A DNA stretch of 16,085 nt from Bdellovibrionales bacterium (GCA_026713205.1 JAPOOY010000285.1:1-16085), one strand, 5' to 3'. Shown: positions 1-8,830, counted from the stretch's first letter. Made by a program: numbers and translations. The notes: generated from the letters alone by a model not told the origin.

Positions 1-99
1 AAACGCATGTTTGAATTTTTGACCCCTATAGTCTGTTATAAAGGGTGTAAGCATTTTTTCTTATGAAGAACCGGAAAATTTCAAACCGGAGGATAGATA
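1..99 (+). repeat. Right half of a palindromic intergenic element (arm type A), cut by the window edge
   Basis: The first ~99 bases match the right half of the complete elements at 8831-9053 (inverted) and 13494-13765 (same strand). In order they hold the end of the conserved core (AAACGCATG), the type A arm (GACCCCTATAGTCTGTTATA and AAGGGTGTAAG), the TTCTTATGAAGAACCGG segment, and the terminal repeat GGAAAATTTCAAACCGGAGG. The left half lies outside the window. The call rests on near-identity to two other copies seen here. Confidence 0.88.
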
Positions 100-120
100 T
101 TTTAAAAAAAAGTATTACCA

Positions 121-143
121 TTTTTAGAGAGCATCTCTAAAAA
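121..143. repeat. Perfect 10-bp inverted repeat
   Basis: TTTTTAGAGA and TCTCTAAAAA are separated by the three bases GCA, which gives a perfect short hairpin. The T-run is on the 5' side of the stem and no T-tract follows it on either strand, so it lacks the usual form of an intrinsic terminator. It lies between a truncated element and a degenerate one, and may be a remnant of repeat activity. Confidence 0.6.
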
Positions 144-166
144 CGGCCTATAACTTTGTTTTCAAT

Positions 167-305
167 TTATGCCGATTCGGTTTGAGTTTTGTGGTTTTCC
201 GCTGACATAAAGTGAGCCAAGGGTATAATCCTTCTTTCCTCTGAAAAATCTCAAATTTCAAACCAGACCGGAATAATTCGTGAAATTTCAAACACGATCA
301 GTATA
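167..305. repeat. Degenerate, internally deleted copy of the palindromic element
   Basis: The left end (167-200, TTATGCCGATTCGGTTTGAG) resembles the element's terminal repeat. At the right are two terminal-repeat copies in inverted orientation, about 249-274 and 280-305. The last matches the right end of the complete element at 9028-9053 at 22 of 26 positions by eye. The conserved core and arms are missing, so this looks like a deletion derivative or a pile-up of solo ends. Confidence 0.65.
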
Positions 306-747
306 AAACAGGCTTTTAATGCCTTCCTGCTGTATCCGCATTAAACCAAACTCCCTTTTAAACTGCTTTGAAATCTCTCAGGCTGAAAGATTCTCCATGA
401 AAAACGCTCCCTTTTCTCTCTTAAAACTTAACCCTGATCATCCGTGTGAAATTGTAAAATTTTCAGAAGAAAAATCATGATTTCCCTATGTTTCACTGTG
501 AAAAAAACGCTCCGTAAGAGACATTTATACTTGAATTTTTCGGAAATTTTTTTTGATAAAGAAATTTATTGTTATCTTCCTTTGAAAAAGAGATTTAAAA
601 ATTCAAACCGGCGTTTTTCAGAAGAACAGCTTGCAACCATTTTGTAAAGAATAAACACGCTTTAAAAAGTCGCTCTTATAAATTTTCATTTTACATAAAG
701 GTTTTTTCAGGATATATATCAGAGGCTCAGGCGGGTCGGATGAGAGG
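306..747. other. Non-coding AT-rich stretch
   Basis: I see no convincing gene, RNA gene or terminator here. A weak match to a terminal repeat (TTCAAACCGGCG, about 602-613) may be another repeat relic. The promoter for the downstream glyS-ppdK-smc operon is probably here or in the element at 748-958, but I found no convincing -35/-10 pair. Confidence 0.4.
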
Positions 748-958
748 TTATGCCGATCCCGTTTGAATTTTGAGGTTTTCAAAAATGAATAAATACAGGG
801 TTTCCTTCATGAATGTACAGGGTTCAAAAGTGAGTTCGGTTTTGACACGGATGCGGCTGCAAGTCGCTCTATGGCAAAACGCCTGCTTGAGCTTTTGCCC
901 CTTATACACTCATGGAGGGTTCATCTTAATTGCAACAGAAGACTTCAAAACTCAAACC
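748..958. repeat. Palindromic intergenic element, arm type B
   Basis: About 211 bp. The left terminal repeat is at 748-780 (GCCGATCCCGTTTGAATTTT) and a shorter right one at 943-958 (CTTCAAAACTCAAACC). The core at 831-882 carries GAGTTCGG, TTTTGACACGG, then a hairpin TGCGGCT-GCA-AGTCGCT, then GGCAAAACGC. The inverted arms (about 804-830 and 892-923) share the CCTTCATGA...GGG...CAAAAG pattern with the element at 15347-15551, not the GACCCCTATAG arms of the other copies. It ends about 60 bases before the glyS start. Confidence 0.82.
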
Positions 959-1006
959 AAATGAAAAAGCGGGAGCGGAAACTTTTACAGGGGACCGTTT
1001 TAAACA

Positions 1007-1011
1007 AGAGG
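1007..1011 (+). promoter_or_regulatory. Ribosome binding site that fixes the glyS start
   Basis: AGAGG ends six bases before the GTG at 1018. An in-frame TAG at 1012-1014 excludes the upstream in-frame ATG at 961, so translation must start after it. The GTG is the first plausible start and has correct Shine-Dalgarno spacing. Confidence 0.65.
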
Positions 1012-1017
1012 TAGGGT

Positions 1018-2499
1018 GTGACCCCCCATTTAAAACAGGAAAATCAAAAGGATACGGGAGAGCTGGCCTCTCTTCTTTCTCTTTGCAAAAGAAGAGGGTT
1101 TTTATTTCCCAGCAGTGAAATTTACGGGGGGCTTGGCTCCTGTTGGGATTACGGTCCCTTAGGTGTTCAATTCAAGCAGAATATTAAACAGCAGTGGTGG
1201 AATCAGATGACCCGCCGGTCGGATATGACGGGTTTGGATTCCAGGATTTTCATGCATCCCAAGGTATGGGAGGCTTCCGGTCACCTGGAGGGGTTTACCG
1301 ATCCCCTGTCTGATTGCCGAGATTGCAAGCACCGTTTTTTGAGAGAAACAAAATCAATCCCCGATAAAGATCACAACCCCGGCTATCAGGCTGAGAATAA
1401 AAAGATCGCTAAAGCTGATGAAGCCGCTAAATCCAAATCTGATGAAAATGCTAAAGATAAAGAGTCCGTATTCCTTCAGAAGAAGAAAAAAAAGGAAGCA
1501 CAGCCTCTTCAGAAAGATCGTTGCCCTCAATGTGGGTCGGTAAACATCACGGAACCGAGAAACTTCAATCTCATGTTTAAGAGTTTTATGGGGCCCGTGG
1601 AGGATGAGAGCGCGCAAGTCTATCTTCGTCCCGAAACGGCCCAGGGGATTTATGTGAATTTTCAAAACATTCAAAAAGCCACAAGAAAACCCCTTCCTTT
1701 CGGGGTGGCGCAAGTTGGAAAATCCTTCCGAAATGAAATCACTCCCTCCCATTTGATTTTCCGTATGAGAGAGTTTGAACAAATGGAAATGCAGTTTTTT
1801 ATCTCTCCAACGGAGGGAAAAAAGTGGTTTGATATTTGGAAGGAAGAACGCCATAAACATCTTTTAAGTTTGGGGCTTCGTTCAGAGAAGCTGCGTTTTC
1901 ACCCCCACGGACCGAAAGAATTGGCTCATTATGCCAGGGCCGCCGTGGATATTGAATATGAATTTCCCATGGGATGGCGCGAACTGGAGGGGATTCATGA
2001 TCGGGGGGATTTTGATCTGTCTCAGCATGAAAAGTTTTCTGGAAAGAATCTGGCTTATTTTGATCCGGTTCAGAATAAATCCTTCCTGCCTCATATTATT
2101 GAAACCTCCATTGGCTGCGATCGCCTTTTTCTGGCGCTGATGTGCGATGCCCTCACGGAAGAGGAGGTGCAGGGAGAAAAGCGCGTGGTTTTAAAGCTGC
2201 ATAAAAATCTGGCTCCTGTTCAGGTTGCCATTTTACCTCTTTCCAAAAAAAACCCTTTAATGGAAATGGGGCGTAAAATTCAACAGACACTGGAAAAAAA
2301 CTGGTTTACTGATTACGATGTGTCTGGAGGAATTGGCAGACGCTATCGTCGGCAGGATGAAGTGGGAACCCCCTGGTGTGTCACTGTGGATTTTGAAAGT
2401 GTGGAAGATGAAAAGGTCACTGTTCGTCAAAGGGATACCATGACTCAGGAGAGAATCCCTATCACCTCTCTTACAGGTTATTTAAATGATAATTTCTAA
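1018..2499 (+). CDS. glyS: Glycyl-tRNA synthetase, single-chain alpha2 type
   Basis: Cytosolic class II aminoacyl-tRNA synthetase that charges tRNA-Gly with glycine using ATP. The N-terminus has the family signature SSEIYGGLGSCWDYGPLG (about residues 32-49). Two CxxC pairs (C100/C103 and C169/C172) would form a zinc knuckle. Motif 2 (FRNEITP, then FRMREFEQME) starts near residue 238, and motif 3 (ETSIGCDRLFLAL) lies near 360-372. The C-terminal anticodon-binding domain runs from about LAPVQVAILP to the end. Its 493 residues suit the homodimeric form and no beta-subunit gene is present. A Lys/Asp/Glu-rich insert of roughly 65 residues separates the two CxxC pairs. It starts with GTG and overlaps the next gene by 14 bases. 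The assignment is firm from motifs seen directly. Confidence 0.97.
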   Translation: MTPHLKQENQKDTGELASLLSLCKRRGFLFPSSEIYGGLGSCWDYGPLGVQFKQNIKQQWWNQMTRRSDMTGLDSRIFMHPKVWEASGHLEGFTDPLSDCRDCKHRFLRETKSIPDKDHNPGYQAENKKIAKADEAAKSKSDENAKDKESVFLQKKKKKEAQPLQKDRCPQCGSVNITEPRNFNLMFKSFMGPVEDESAQVYLRPETAQGIYVNFQNIQKATRKPLPFGVAQVGKSFRNEITPSHLIFRMREFEQMEMQFFISPTEGKKWFDIWKEERHKHLLSLGLRSEKLRFHPHGPKELAHYARAAVDIEYEFPMGWRELEGIHDRGDFDLSQHEKFSGKNLAYFDPVQNKSFLPHIIETSIGCDRLFLALMCDALTEEEVQGEKRVVLKLHKNLAPVQVAILPLSKKNPLMEMGRKIQQTLEKNWFTDYDVSGGIGRRYRRQDEVGTPWCVTVDFESVEDEKVTVRQRDTMTQERIPITSLTGYLNDNF

Positions 2500-5179
2500 A
2501 GAACAAAAAAAACCCGCTTTAACAGGGGATTTTAAACAGTTTATTTATCACTTTGGCCCCAAGGGATCAAAGGGTTCTGCAAAGATGAAAGATCTCCTTG
2601 GAGGCAAGGGAGCCAATCTGGCGGAAATGTCCCGCATGGGTTTGCCCGTTCCTCCCGGGTTCACTCTCACCACAGCCCTCTGTGATTTGTTTTATCAAAA
2701 TGGGGAAACTCTCCCTAAAGAGCTTTTTCCGGAAATTGAAAAATCCCTCTCCCAATTGGAAAATCTGATGGAAAAAAGGTTTGGTGATCCGAAAAATCCT
2801 TTACTCTTAAGTGTTCGTTCCGGCGCTCCATTAAGTATGCCGGGGATGATGGATACGGTCTTAAATTTGGGTTTGAATGAAACCACCCTTGAGGGACTGA
2901 TCAAACATTCGGGAAATCCCGGTTTTGCCTGGGACACTTATCGTCGTTTTATTCAAATGTATTCCGATGTGGTGATGGGGATGAATGCCTCTCTCTTGGA
3001 AGTTTACCTGGAGGACTATAAAAATCAAAAGGGTTATCAGTCGGATACGGATATGAAAGTGGAGGATTGGCAAAAAACGGTTCGGCAATTTAAGGAAACC
3101 ATTTTACAGGATACGGGAAAATTATTTCCTGAAGATCCCAAGGAACAACTTTGGTCCGCTATTTCCGCAGTTTTTAAAAGCTGGAATAATCCCCGCGCTA
3201 TTGTGTATCGGCAAATGGGAGGAAACAATCATAAAGCTCAGGGGACGGCCGTGAATGTTCAGGCCATGGTGTTTGGAAACAGGGGAGAGGATTGCGCCAC
3301 AGGCGTGGTATTTACCCGAAACCCCTCCACAGGGGAAAAGAGTCTTTTTGGAGAATTTCTTGTGAATGCGCAGGGGGAAGATGTGGTGGCGGGAGTTCGT
3401 ACTCCTCAACCCATTTTGAATGGCTCGGGAACGGGGGGAGCAAAGGATTTAAGAGCCTTAATGCCGGAGACTTTTGATGAACTGTCTGAACTCTGCCGCT
3501 ATTTGGAAACACATTATAAGTACATTCAGGATATTGAATTTACCGTTGAAAAGAAAAAACTTTGGCTTTTGCAAACCCGGAACGGGAAGTGTTCCGCAAA
3601 AGCTCAATTAAAGATTGCCTGTGATTTAATGGACGAAGGGCTTTTGGATGAAAAACAAACACTGGCCCGTTTGAATCCGACACTCCTGGAAAAACTCCTC
3701 CATCCCTCCATTGATACCAAAGGGGAAAAAACGGTATTGGCTCGGGGGCTTCCCGCCAGTCCCGGAGGGGCTGTGGGCCAGATTGTTTTTTCCAGCGCGG
3801 AGGCCTTGGAACTGAGTCGTCAGGGCCGAAAAGTCATTCTCGTGCGAAGAGAAACCACACCGGAGGATATTAACGGCATGATCAGCTCTCAGGGGATTTT
3901 CACCACTCGTGGTGGAATGACCTCCCATGCCGCCGTGGTGGCAAGAAGTATGGGCAAACCCTGTATTGTGGGCTGTGAAGAGGCGCAAATCAATGAAGAC
4001 ACCAAGGAATTAAAATTTAAAACCGCTGTTTTAAGAGCGGGGGATGTGTTCACCCTGGATGGAACCACAGGAGAGGTTTTAAAGGGAGCCGTGAGCACAA
4101 AGCCCGCGGAATTAAACAAGGATTTTTTCCGGCTTATGGCTCTGGCGGATAAATACAGCCGAATGGAAGTACGGGCTAATGCGGACACTCCCGCTGATGT
4201 GAAAAAATCCAGGGAATTTGGCGCCAAAGGGGTGGGACTTTGCCGGACAGAGCATATGTTCTTTGCGCCGGATCGCTTGAACATTATGAGGCAGATGATT
4301 TTATCTGAGGATAAAGAGGAACGGCAGCCCTTTCTGGATTCACTTTTTTCCATGCAGAAAAAGGATTTTCAGGAACTTTTGGATGTGATGAATGGTTATC
4401 CGGTGACTATTCGTTTGCTGGATCCTCCCCTTCATGAATTTCTTCCCCACACGGATGAGGATATAGAAAACCTCGTAAAAGAGTGTGGCTGGAGTTCAGA
4501 TCGTCTGACGGCAAAGGTGAATCAGTTAAGGGAGACCAATCCCATGTTGGGTCACAGAGGATGCCGTTTGGCTATTACCTGCCCTGAAATTTATCTGATG
4601 CAGACCCGAGCCGTGGCGGCCGCGGCGGCCCAGCTTAAAAAAGAAAAGAAAAACCCCTGTCCGGAAATTATGATTCCTCTGGTGGCTCTGCCTTCCGAAC
4701 TTAAAATTTTAAAATCTCTTATTCAGGTGGAGCTAAAAAAAGCGGAAGAAGAGTTTCAGGTTTCTTTACCCATTCCCGTGGGAGCCATGATAGAGCTTCC
4801 TTCAGCCTGCTTGCAGGCGGGGAAAATAGCGGACGAGGCTCGTTTTTTGAGTTTTGGAACAAATGACCTGACACAAACCACATTGGGTCTTTCCAGAGAC
4901 GATTCCGGAAAATTTCTCGCTTCTTATATTAATCAGGAGTTGATGGAACGGGATCCCTTTCATCAGGTGGATCAAAACAGTGTGGGGGAATTGATGAAAA
5001 TCGCCTTAAAGTCCTGTCACGAAAAACCGGTAAAAATGGGAATTTGCGGTGAACACGGGGGCAATCCGGAAAGTATTCGGTTTTTTCATAAAATAGGACT
5101 TCACTATGTGAGCTGCTCCCCTTACCGTATTCCTGTGGCCCGTTTATCCGCAGCACAAGCCACCTTGGAGGAAAAGTAG
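2486..5179 (+). CDS. ppdK: Pyruvate, phosphate dikinase
   Basis: Interconverts pyruvate, ATP and phosphate with phosphoenolpyruvate, AMP and pyrophosphate in the cytosol. The 897 residues cover three parts. First is an N-terminal ATP-grasp domain (MKDLLGGKGANLAEMSRMG near residue 34, then SVRSGAPLSMPGMMDTVLNL). Next is the swivelling phosphohistidine domain, with TRGGMTSHAAVVARSMGKPC carrying the catalytic His481. Last is the C-terminal PEP/pyruvate TIM barrel (GLCRTEHMFF, HRGCRLAITCPEIY, FGTNDLTQTTLGLSRDD, GICGEHGG). It is slightly longer than the usual ~875-residue enzymes through small insertions. The start lies inside glyS (14-base overlap) with a modest AGG (2475-2477), suggesting coupled translation. 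A glycyl-tRNA synthetase next to ppdK is also, as I recall, known in alphaproteobacteria, but there with the two-subunit synthetase. Confidence 0.97.
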   Translation: MIISKEQKKPALTGDFKQFIYHFGPKGSKGSAKMKDLLGGKGANLAEMSRMGLPVPPGFTLTTALCDLFYQNGETLPKELFPEIEKSLSQLENLMEKRFGDPKNPLLLSVRSGAPLSMPGMMDTVLNLGLNETTLEGLIKHSGNPGFAWDTYRRFIQMYSDVVMGMNASLLEVYLEDYKNQKGYQSDTDMKVEDWQKTVRQFKETILQDTGKLFPEDPKEQLWSAISAVFKSWNNPRAIVYRQMGGNNHKAQGTAVNVQAMVFGNRGEDCATGVVFTRNPSTGEKSLFGEFLVNAQGEDVVAGVRTPQPILNGSGTGGAKDLRALMPETFDELSELCRYLETHYKYIQDIEFTVEKKKLWLLQTRNGKCSAKAQLKIACDLMDEGLLDEKQTLARLNPTLLEKLLHPSIDTKGEKTVLARGLPASPGGAVGQIVFSSAEALELSRQGRKVILVRRETTPEDINGMISSQGIFTTRGGMTSHAAVVARSMGKPCIVGCEEAQINEDTKELKFKTAVLRAGDVFTLDGTTGEVLKGAVSTKPAELNKDFFRLMALADKYSRMEVRANADTPADVKKSREFGAKGVGLCRTEHMFFAPDRLNIMRQMILSEDKEERQPFLDSLFSMQKKDFQELLDVMNGYPVTIRLLDPPLHEFLPHTDEDIENLVKECGWSSDRLTAKVNQLRETNPMLGHRGCRLAITCPEIYLMQTRAVAAAAAQLKKEKKNPCPEIMIPLVALPSELKILKSLIQVELKKAEEEFQVSLPIPVGAMIELPSACLQAGKIADEARFLSFGTNDLTQTTLGLSRDDSGKFLASYINQELMERDPFHQVDQNSVGELMKIALKSCHEKPVKMGICGEHGGNPESIRFFHKIGLHYVSCSPYRIPVARLSAAQATLEEK
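5167..5171 (+). promoter_or_regulatory. Ribosome binding site for smc inside the ppdK end
   Basis: GGAGG lies eight bases before the smc ATG and within the last codons of ppdK. With the stop codon and the next ATG abutting, this implies that ribosomes pass directly from ppdK to smc. Confidence 0.75.
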
Positions 5180-8100
5180 ATGTATATTCGCAAATTGGAA
5201 ATTTTTGGTTTTAAGTCCTTTAAGAATAAAACAGTTCTGGAATTTAATGAGGGTATTACAGGTGTTGTGGGGCCGAATGGTTGTGGAAAATCCAATATTG
5301 TGGATGCTCTGCTTTGGGTCATGGGTGAAACGGCTCCCAAGCATTTGAGAAGCTCCTCTTTTTCCGATGTGATCTTTGGCGGTACGAATGTGCATCCGGA
5401 AGGGGATTTGGCGGAAGTGTCCCTTGTTTTGGCTAAGGGTAATGGGGTTTTTCCCGGGTCGTACAATCATTTTTCTGAACTGATGATCACCCGTCGTGCT
5501 TTTCGTGGCGGGGAAACAGAATACCAGATTAACAAACAAACCTGCCGGTTGAAGGATATTCACGAGATATTTATGAATACAGGGGCGGGGTGCCGTGGCT
5601 TTAGCATTATTGAACAGGAAGCCGTTGAAAAACTTATTACGGCCAATCCTGTGGAACGGCGGTTTATTATTGAGGAAGTGGCGGGCATTACAAAATTTAA
5701 AACCCGTCGTGGGGAATCCATTCGTAAATTAGACAAAGTGAATCAAAACCTGCAAAGGATTGAAGATATTTTAAAGACTCAGGATCAGCAGTTTCAATCT
5801 CTTAACCGTCAAGCCAAGAAAGCGACAAAGTACCGTATGTTTAAGGAGGGTATCCGTAAGAGGGATATTGAACTTGGACATCGGCTTTGGAATGACATGT
5901 CCGAAAGGCAGGGGGAACTCAGGGAACAGGAACAAAGCCATATTGTCAAAAAACAGGAATTAAAAGATAGAATAAAAGTCATTCAGGGCCGGATGAAAAA
6001 ACAGGAAGAGGAGATTAAACAAACGGAAGCGATTTTGGAAAAGGAAAAACTCTATCTATCTGATGTGAGTTGTAAAATTGTGGAGAGGGAAAAGGAAATT
6101 GAAAAGAGGGGAGAGGCGGTTTCCATATACAAAAACAGTTTAGAGAAACAAAAAAACTCACGGGAAAATTTTCAGAAGGAGTTGGAAGACCGAAGACAAA
6201 GAATAGAGGAATTGGACGAGCAAAGGCAAGCCTTAAAGGCTTCTGAAAATCGTATTAGAAAAGAAGTTCAGGAACAGGAGACTTTTCTGTCCACAAAAAA
6301 AGATTCCCATAGGGAGCAGTCCATTGAAAAACAAATACAAACAGACCGTGAGACTTTGCACCGTGTGGCTATTCGTTCCAGCGTGATAAAAAGCCGAAAG
6401 GAAATTCTGGATCAAACACGGGATAAACTTTCCAGGGAAAAAATGCTTCTTGAAGAAAAACTGCGGAAAATTTTTAAAGAAAAAAGCAAACGGACGGCCA
6501 CTTTGGAAAAATCCCAGCAGATGAATTTTGATTTTACAAAAAACACGGAAGAGCTGGATAAGAATATTCAGGTTCTGGAAGCTGAGAAGAAACAGTCGGA
6601 AATAAAAGTCAATCGTCTCAAACAGGATATTTCCGCTTTAAAGCATAAAATAGATAATATGGATCAGTTAATATACAAGTGTGAAAATTTGCAGAAAGGA
6701 TCGGAAGAGCTGAAATCCTGGAAGCCCGATCAATTTAAACCCCTGATAGAAAGTTTAAAAGTGGAGCCGGGTTTTGAAAATGCCGCTGAAGCGGCTTTGG
6801 GCCTTTTTCTGAAATCTTTTATCACTCCGGACAATTACTTTATTGAGCATGGTATCAGCTGGCTTAAGGAAAACAAGAAAGGCAAGTGTGTTTTTATAAG
6901 TGGACTTCCTTTGAATGACACACCTCTATTTGAGAGGGAGGAATTAAATAAGTTCCCGTCTTTTATTTGCTCTCTGGATGAAAAAATAACATTCACTTTG
7001 GAAATGGAGCCTCTTCGTATTCTGGCCCGTCAAACCGCTGTTGTGTCTGACCTCCGATCCGCTTTTGAATTGAAAACCCGTTATCCTGATTTGCAATTTG
7101 TCACAAAAGAAGGGGATTTTATCACGAAGGAGTCTTTTGTTTACGGAGGGTCCCACGATAAGGAAACCAATACATTAAAAATGCGAAATGAACGATCCCG
7201 TTGGATGGGGGAGGCAAAAGCGAATGAGACTGTTCTTAAGAGGGCGGAAAGTGAATTGGATCAACAAACCCGCCGGTTGGATCATTTTCTGAAGGAATAT
7301 AAACAAATAACAACTAACCAGAGCCAAACAGAGGTGTTTATTGCTGAACATAAAAAAGATTTGGAGCTTTTTAAAAGAGAGATTTTCCGTTTGACGGAAG
7401 AAAGGGAGGCTCTTCTTCAGCAGGAGCAAAAAACAGGAGAGGAGGATCGGACTCTCAAACGGGAATTGCAGGATATTGAAAAAGAGGAACAGCGCTTGAA
7501 TCGGATGATTCAAACAAAAGAAACCACCTTGAGCCAAATTCAAAAATCAAATGTGGAATATGAAACGGCGGAAAAAAGGGTATCGGCTTTAAAAATTTCA
7601 TTGGTGGAAAATTTAAATCAACAAAATATGAATGAAAAGGAAAAATCCATCCTGATGAATTTAATGAGTCAATCCCAGGACAGGGAAAAAGAATTTGTCG
7701 GAAATTTTGTGAGCGTTCAAAAAACCATACGAGAGGAAGAGGAACGAATCCGGGAAGTGTCCAAGGAGTTAAAATTATTTGTTGAGGAAAAGGGGCAAGT
7801 GACAGCTCAAGTTCGGGAGATGGACTCCCAGAGGGGCACTTTGCAGGAAGCTGTGGCACAGGCCAAAGAGAGTGTGGAGAATTTAAACAATGATCAAAAT
7901 CAAATGGAAAGAGAGGAAGGGTATTTTCAGTCAGAACGGGAAAAGATTGATATTCAAAAACAGAATTTAAAAGAAAAACTTTTTGAAAACCATCAATTTA
8001 GATTGGAAGAGGATAGTTTTATTCCGGAATGGGACGATATTTCCGTGGAGGAATTAAAAGAGTCCATTGGAAATCTGGAACGGGAAATTGAAAAAACAGG

Positions 8101-8725
8101 ACCTGTTAATTTAGTGGCTTTGAAAGAGCGGGATGAGTTGATGGAGAAAAATGACTTTCTCAGAACACAAAAAGAGGATCTCACAAAATCCCGAACCGAT
8201 CTTTTAAAAGTCATTTCACACATTGATGGAATTTGCGGAAAACGATTTAATGTCATGTTGGAAGAGATCAATCTTCGGTTTTCACGGATTTTCCCTTTGA
8301 TTTTTAATGGAGAAAATGCAGAGGCTCGTTTGATTTTGCATGAAGATCCGGAAAAAGGCGAAACGGGCGTGGATATTCGCATCCGGCCTCCAGGAAAAAA
8401 ACTGCAGAATGTGGCTCTTCTTTCCCGAGGGGAAAAGGCTCTCACTTCCCTCTGTTTAATTTACTCTCTTTTCCTTGTGAAACCATCTCCCTTTTGCGTA
8501 TTGGATGAGATTGACGCTCCTTTAGATGATGCCAATGTGATGCGGTTTCTTTCCGTTATGAGGGAAATGGCAAGCCGAAGCCAAATCATTACCATTACAC
8601 ACAATAAGCACACCATGCGGGCCTGCTCCCAACTCTATGGGGTGACTATGAAAGAGAAAGGCGTTTCTCAAATTGTATCCGTTAATTTGGAAGGCCCTGA
8701 AGTTCCATCACCTCCCGCTCCGTAA
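5180..8725 (+). CDS. smc: Chromosome partition/condensin ATPase SMC
   Basis: Structural maintenance of chromosomes protein. Dimers with kleisin partners compact and segregate the nucleoid. At 1181 residues it has the full family length. The N-terminal head has Walker A GPNGCGKS (residues 31-38, Lys37) and an IFGGT loop. Long Lys/Glu/Gln-rich coiled coils occupy roughly residues 170-500 and 665-1000. The hinge is about residues 510-660. The C-terminal head has the ABC signature and Walker B (VLDEIDAPLDD, D1109/E1110). Oddities: the signature reads LSRGE (residues 1081-1085) where the family norm is LSGGE, and the hinge shows SFVYGGS instead of the common glycine-rich GGSxTGG pattern. The gene starts on the base after the ppdK stop, so it is the third gene of the operon; scpA and scpB are not in the window. 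Confidence 0.96.
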   Translation: MYIRKLEIFGFKSFKNKTVLEFNEGITGVVGPNGCGKSNIVDALLWVMGETAPKHLRSSSFSDVIFGGTNVHPEGDLAEVSLVLAKGNGVFPGSYNHFSELMITRRAFRGGETEYQINKQTCRLKDIHEIFMNTGAGCRGFSIIEQEAVEKLITANPVERRFIIEEVAGITKFKTRRGESIRKLDKVNQNLQRIEDILKTQDQQFQSLNRQAKKATKYRMFKEGIRKRDIELGHRLWNDMSERQGELREQEQSHIVKKQELKDRIKVIQGRMKKQEEEIKQTEAILEKEKLYLSDVSCKIVEREKEIEKRGEAVSIYKNSLEKQKNSRENFQKELEDRRQRIEELDEQRQALKASENRIRKEVQEQETFLSTKKDSHREQSIEKQIQTDRETLHRVAIRSSVIKSRKEILDQTRDKLSREKMLLEEKLRKIFKEKSKRTATLEKSQQMNFDFTKNTEELDKNIQVLEAEKKQSEIKVNRLKQDISALKHKIDNMDQLIYKCENLQKGSEELKSWKPDQFKPLIESLKVEPGFENAAEAALGLFLKSFITPDNYFIEHGISWLKENKKGKCVFISGLPLNDTPLFEREELNKFPSFICSLDEKITFTLEMEPLRILARQTAVVSDLRSAFELKTRYPDLQFVTKEGDFITKESFVYGGSHDKETNTLKMRNERSRWMGEAKANETVLKRAESELDQQTRRLDHFLKEYKQITTNQSQTEVFIAEHKKDLELFKREIFRLTEEREALLQQEQKTGEEDRTLKRELQDIEKEEQRLNRMIQTKETTLSQIQKSNVEYETAEKRVSALKISLVENLNQQNMNEKEKSILMNLMSQSQDREKEFVGNFVSVQKTIREEEERIREVSKELKLFVEEKGQVTAQVREMDSQRGTLQEAVAQAKESVENLNNDQNQMEREEGYFQSEREKIDIQKQNLKEKLFENHQFRLEEDSFIPEWDDISVEELKESIGNLEREIEKTGPVNLVALKERDELMEKNDFLRTQKEDLTKSRTDLLKVISHIDGICGKRFNVMLEEINLRFSRIFPLIFNGENAEARLILHEDPEKGETGVDIRIRPPGKKLQNVALLSRGEKALTSLCLIYSLFLVKPSPFCVLDEIDAPLDDANVMRFLSVMREMASRSQIITITHNKHTMRACSQLYGVTMKEKGVSQIVSVNLEGPEVPSPPAP

Positions 8726-8750
8726 TTATTTTTTAGAGCGATTGTTTTAA

Positions 8751-8825
8751 AAAAGTAAGCTTTCCTCTCTATTTTTAAGTGGGACAAAGAAGTTATGAGC
8801 TTTAATAATGGCTCAGCTTACTTTT
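8751..8825. repeat. Inverted repeat downstream of smc
   Basis: AAAAGTAAGCT (8751-8761) and AGCTTACTTTT (8815-8825) are perfect 11-bp complements. Nested inside is a second short pair, TGAGC (8796-8800) and GCTCA (8811-8815). The fold could slow or end transcription leaving smc, but no T-tract follows directly. It lies just outside the palindromic element, whose left end starts at 8831. Confidence 0.55.
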
Positions 8826-8830
8826 GGACT

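Noticed and set aside
121..143. Intrinsic terminator
   Set aside because: The hairpin has its T-run before the stem and no T-tract after it on either strand.
841..880. TTGACA in the element core as a -35 promoter box
   Set aside because: No -10-like hexamer occurs at about 17 bases in any copy, and the bases are explained by pairing within the core hairpin.
770..1118. Two short plus-strand ORFs (770-964 and 930-1118)
   Set aside because: The first lies inside a palindromic repeat and the second overlaps the glyS start in another frame; neither has family-like sequence or a good ribosome site.
1354..1860. 168-codon minus-strand ORF inside glyS
   Set aside because: Antisense shadow of a clear GlyRS gene with no recognisable domain.
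3889..4353. 154-codon minus-strand ORF inside ppdK
   Set aside because: Antisense shadow of the conserved dikinase; composition follows the opposite strand.
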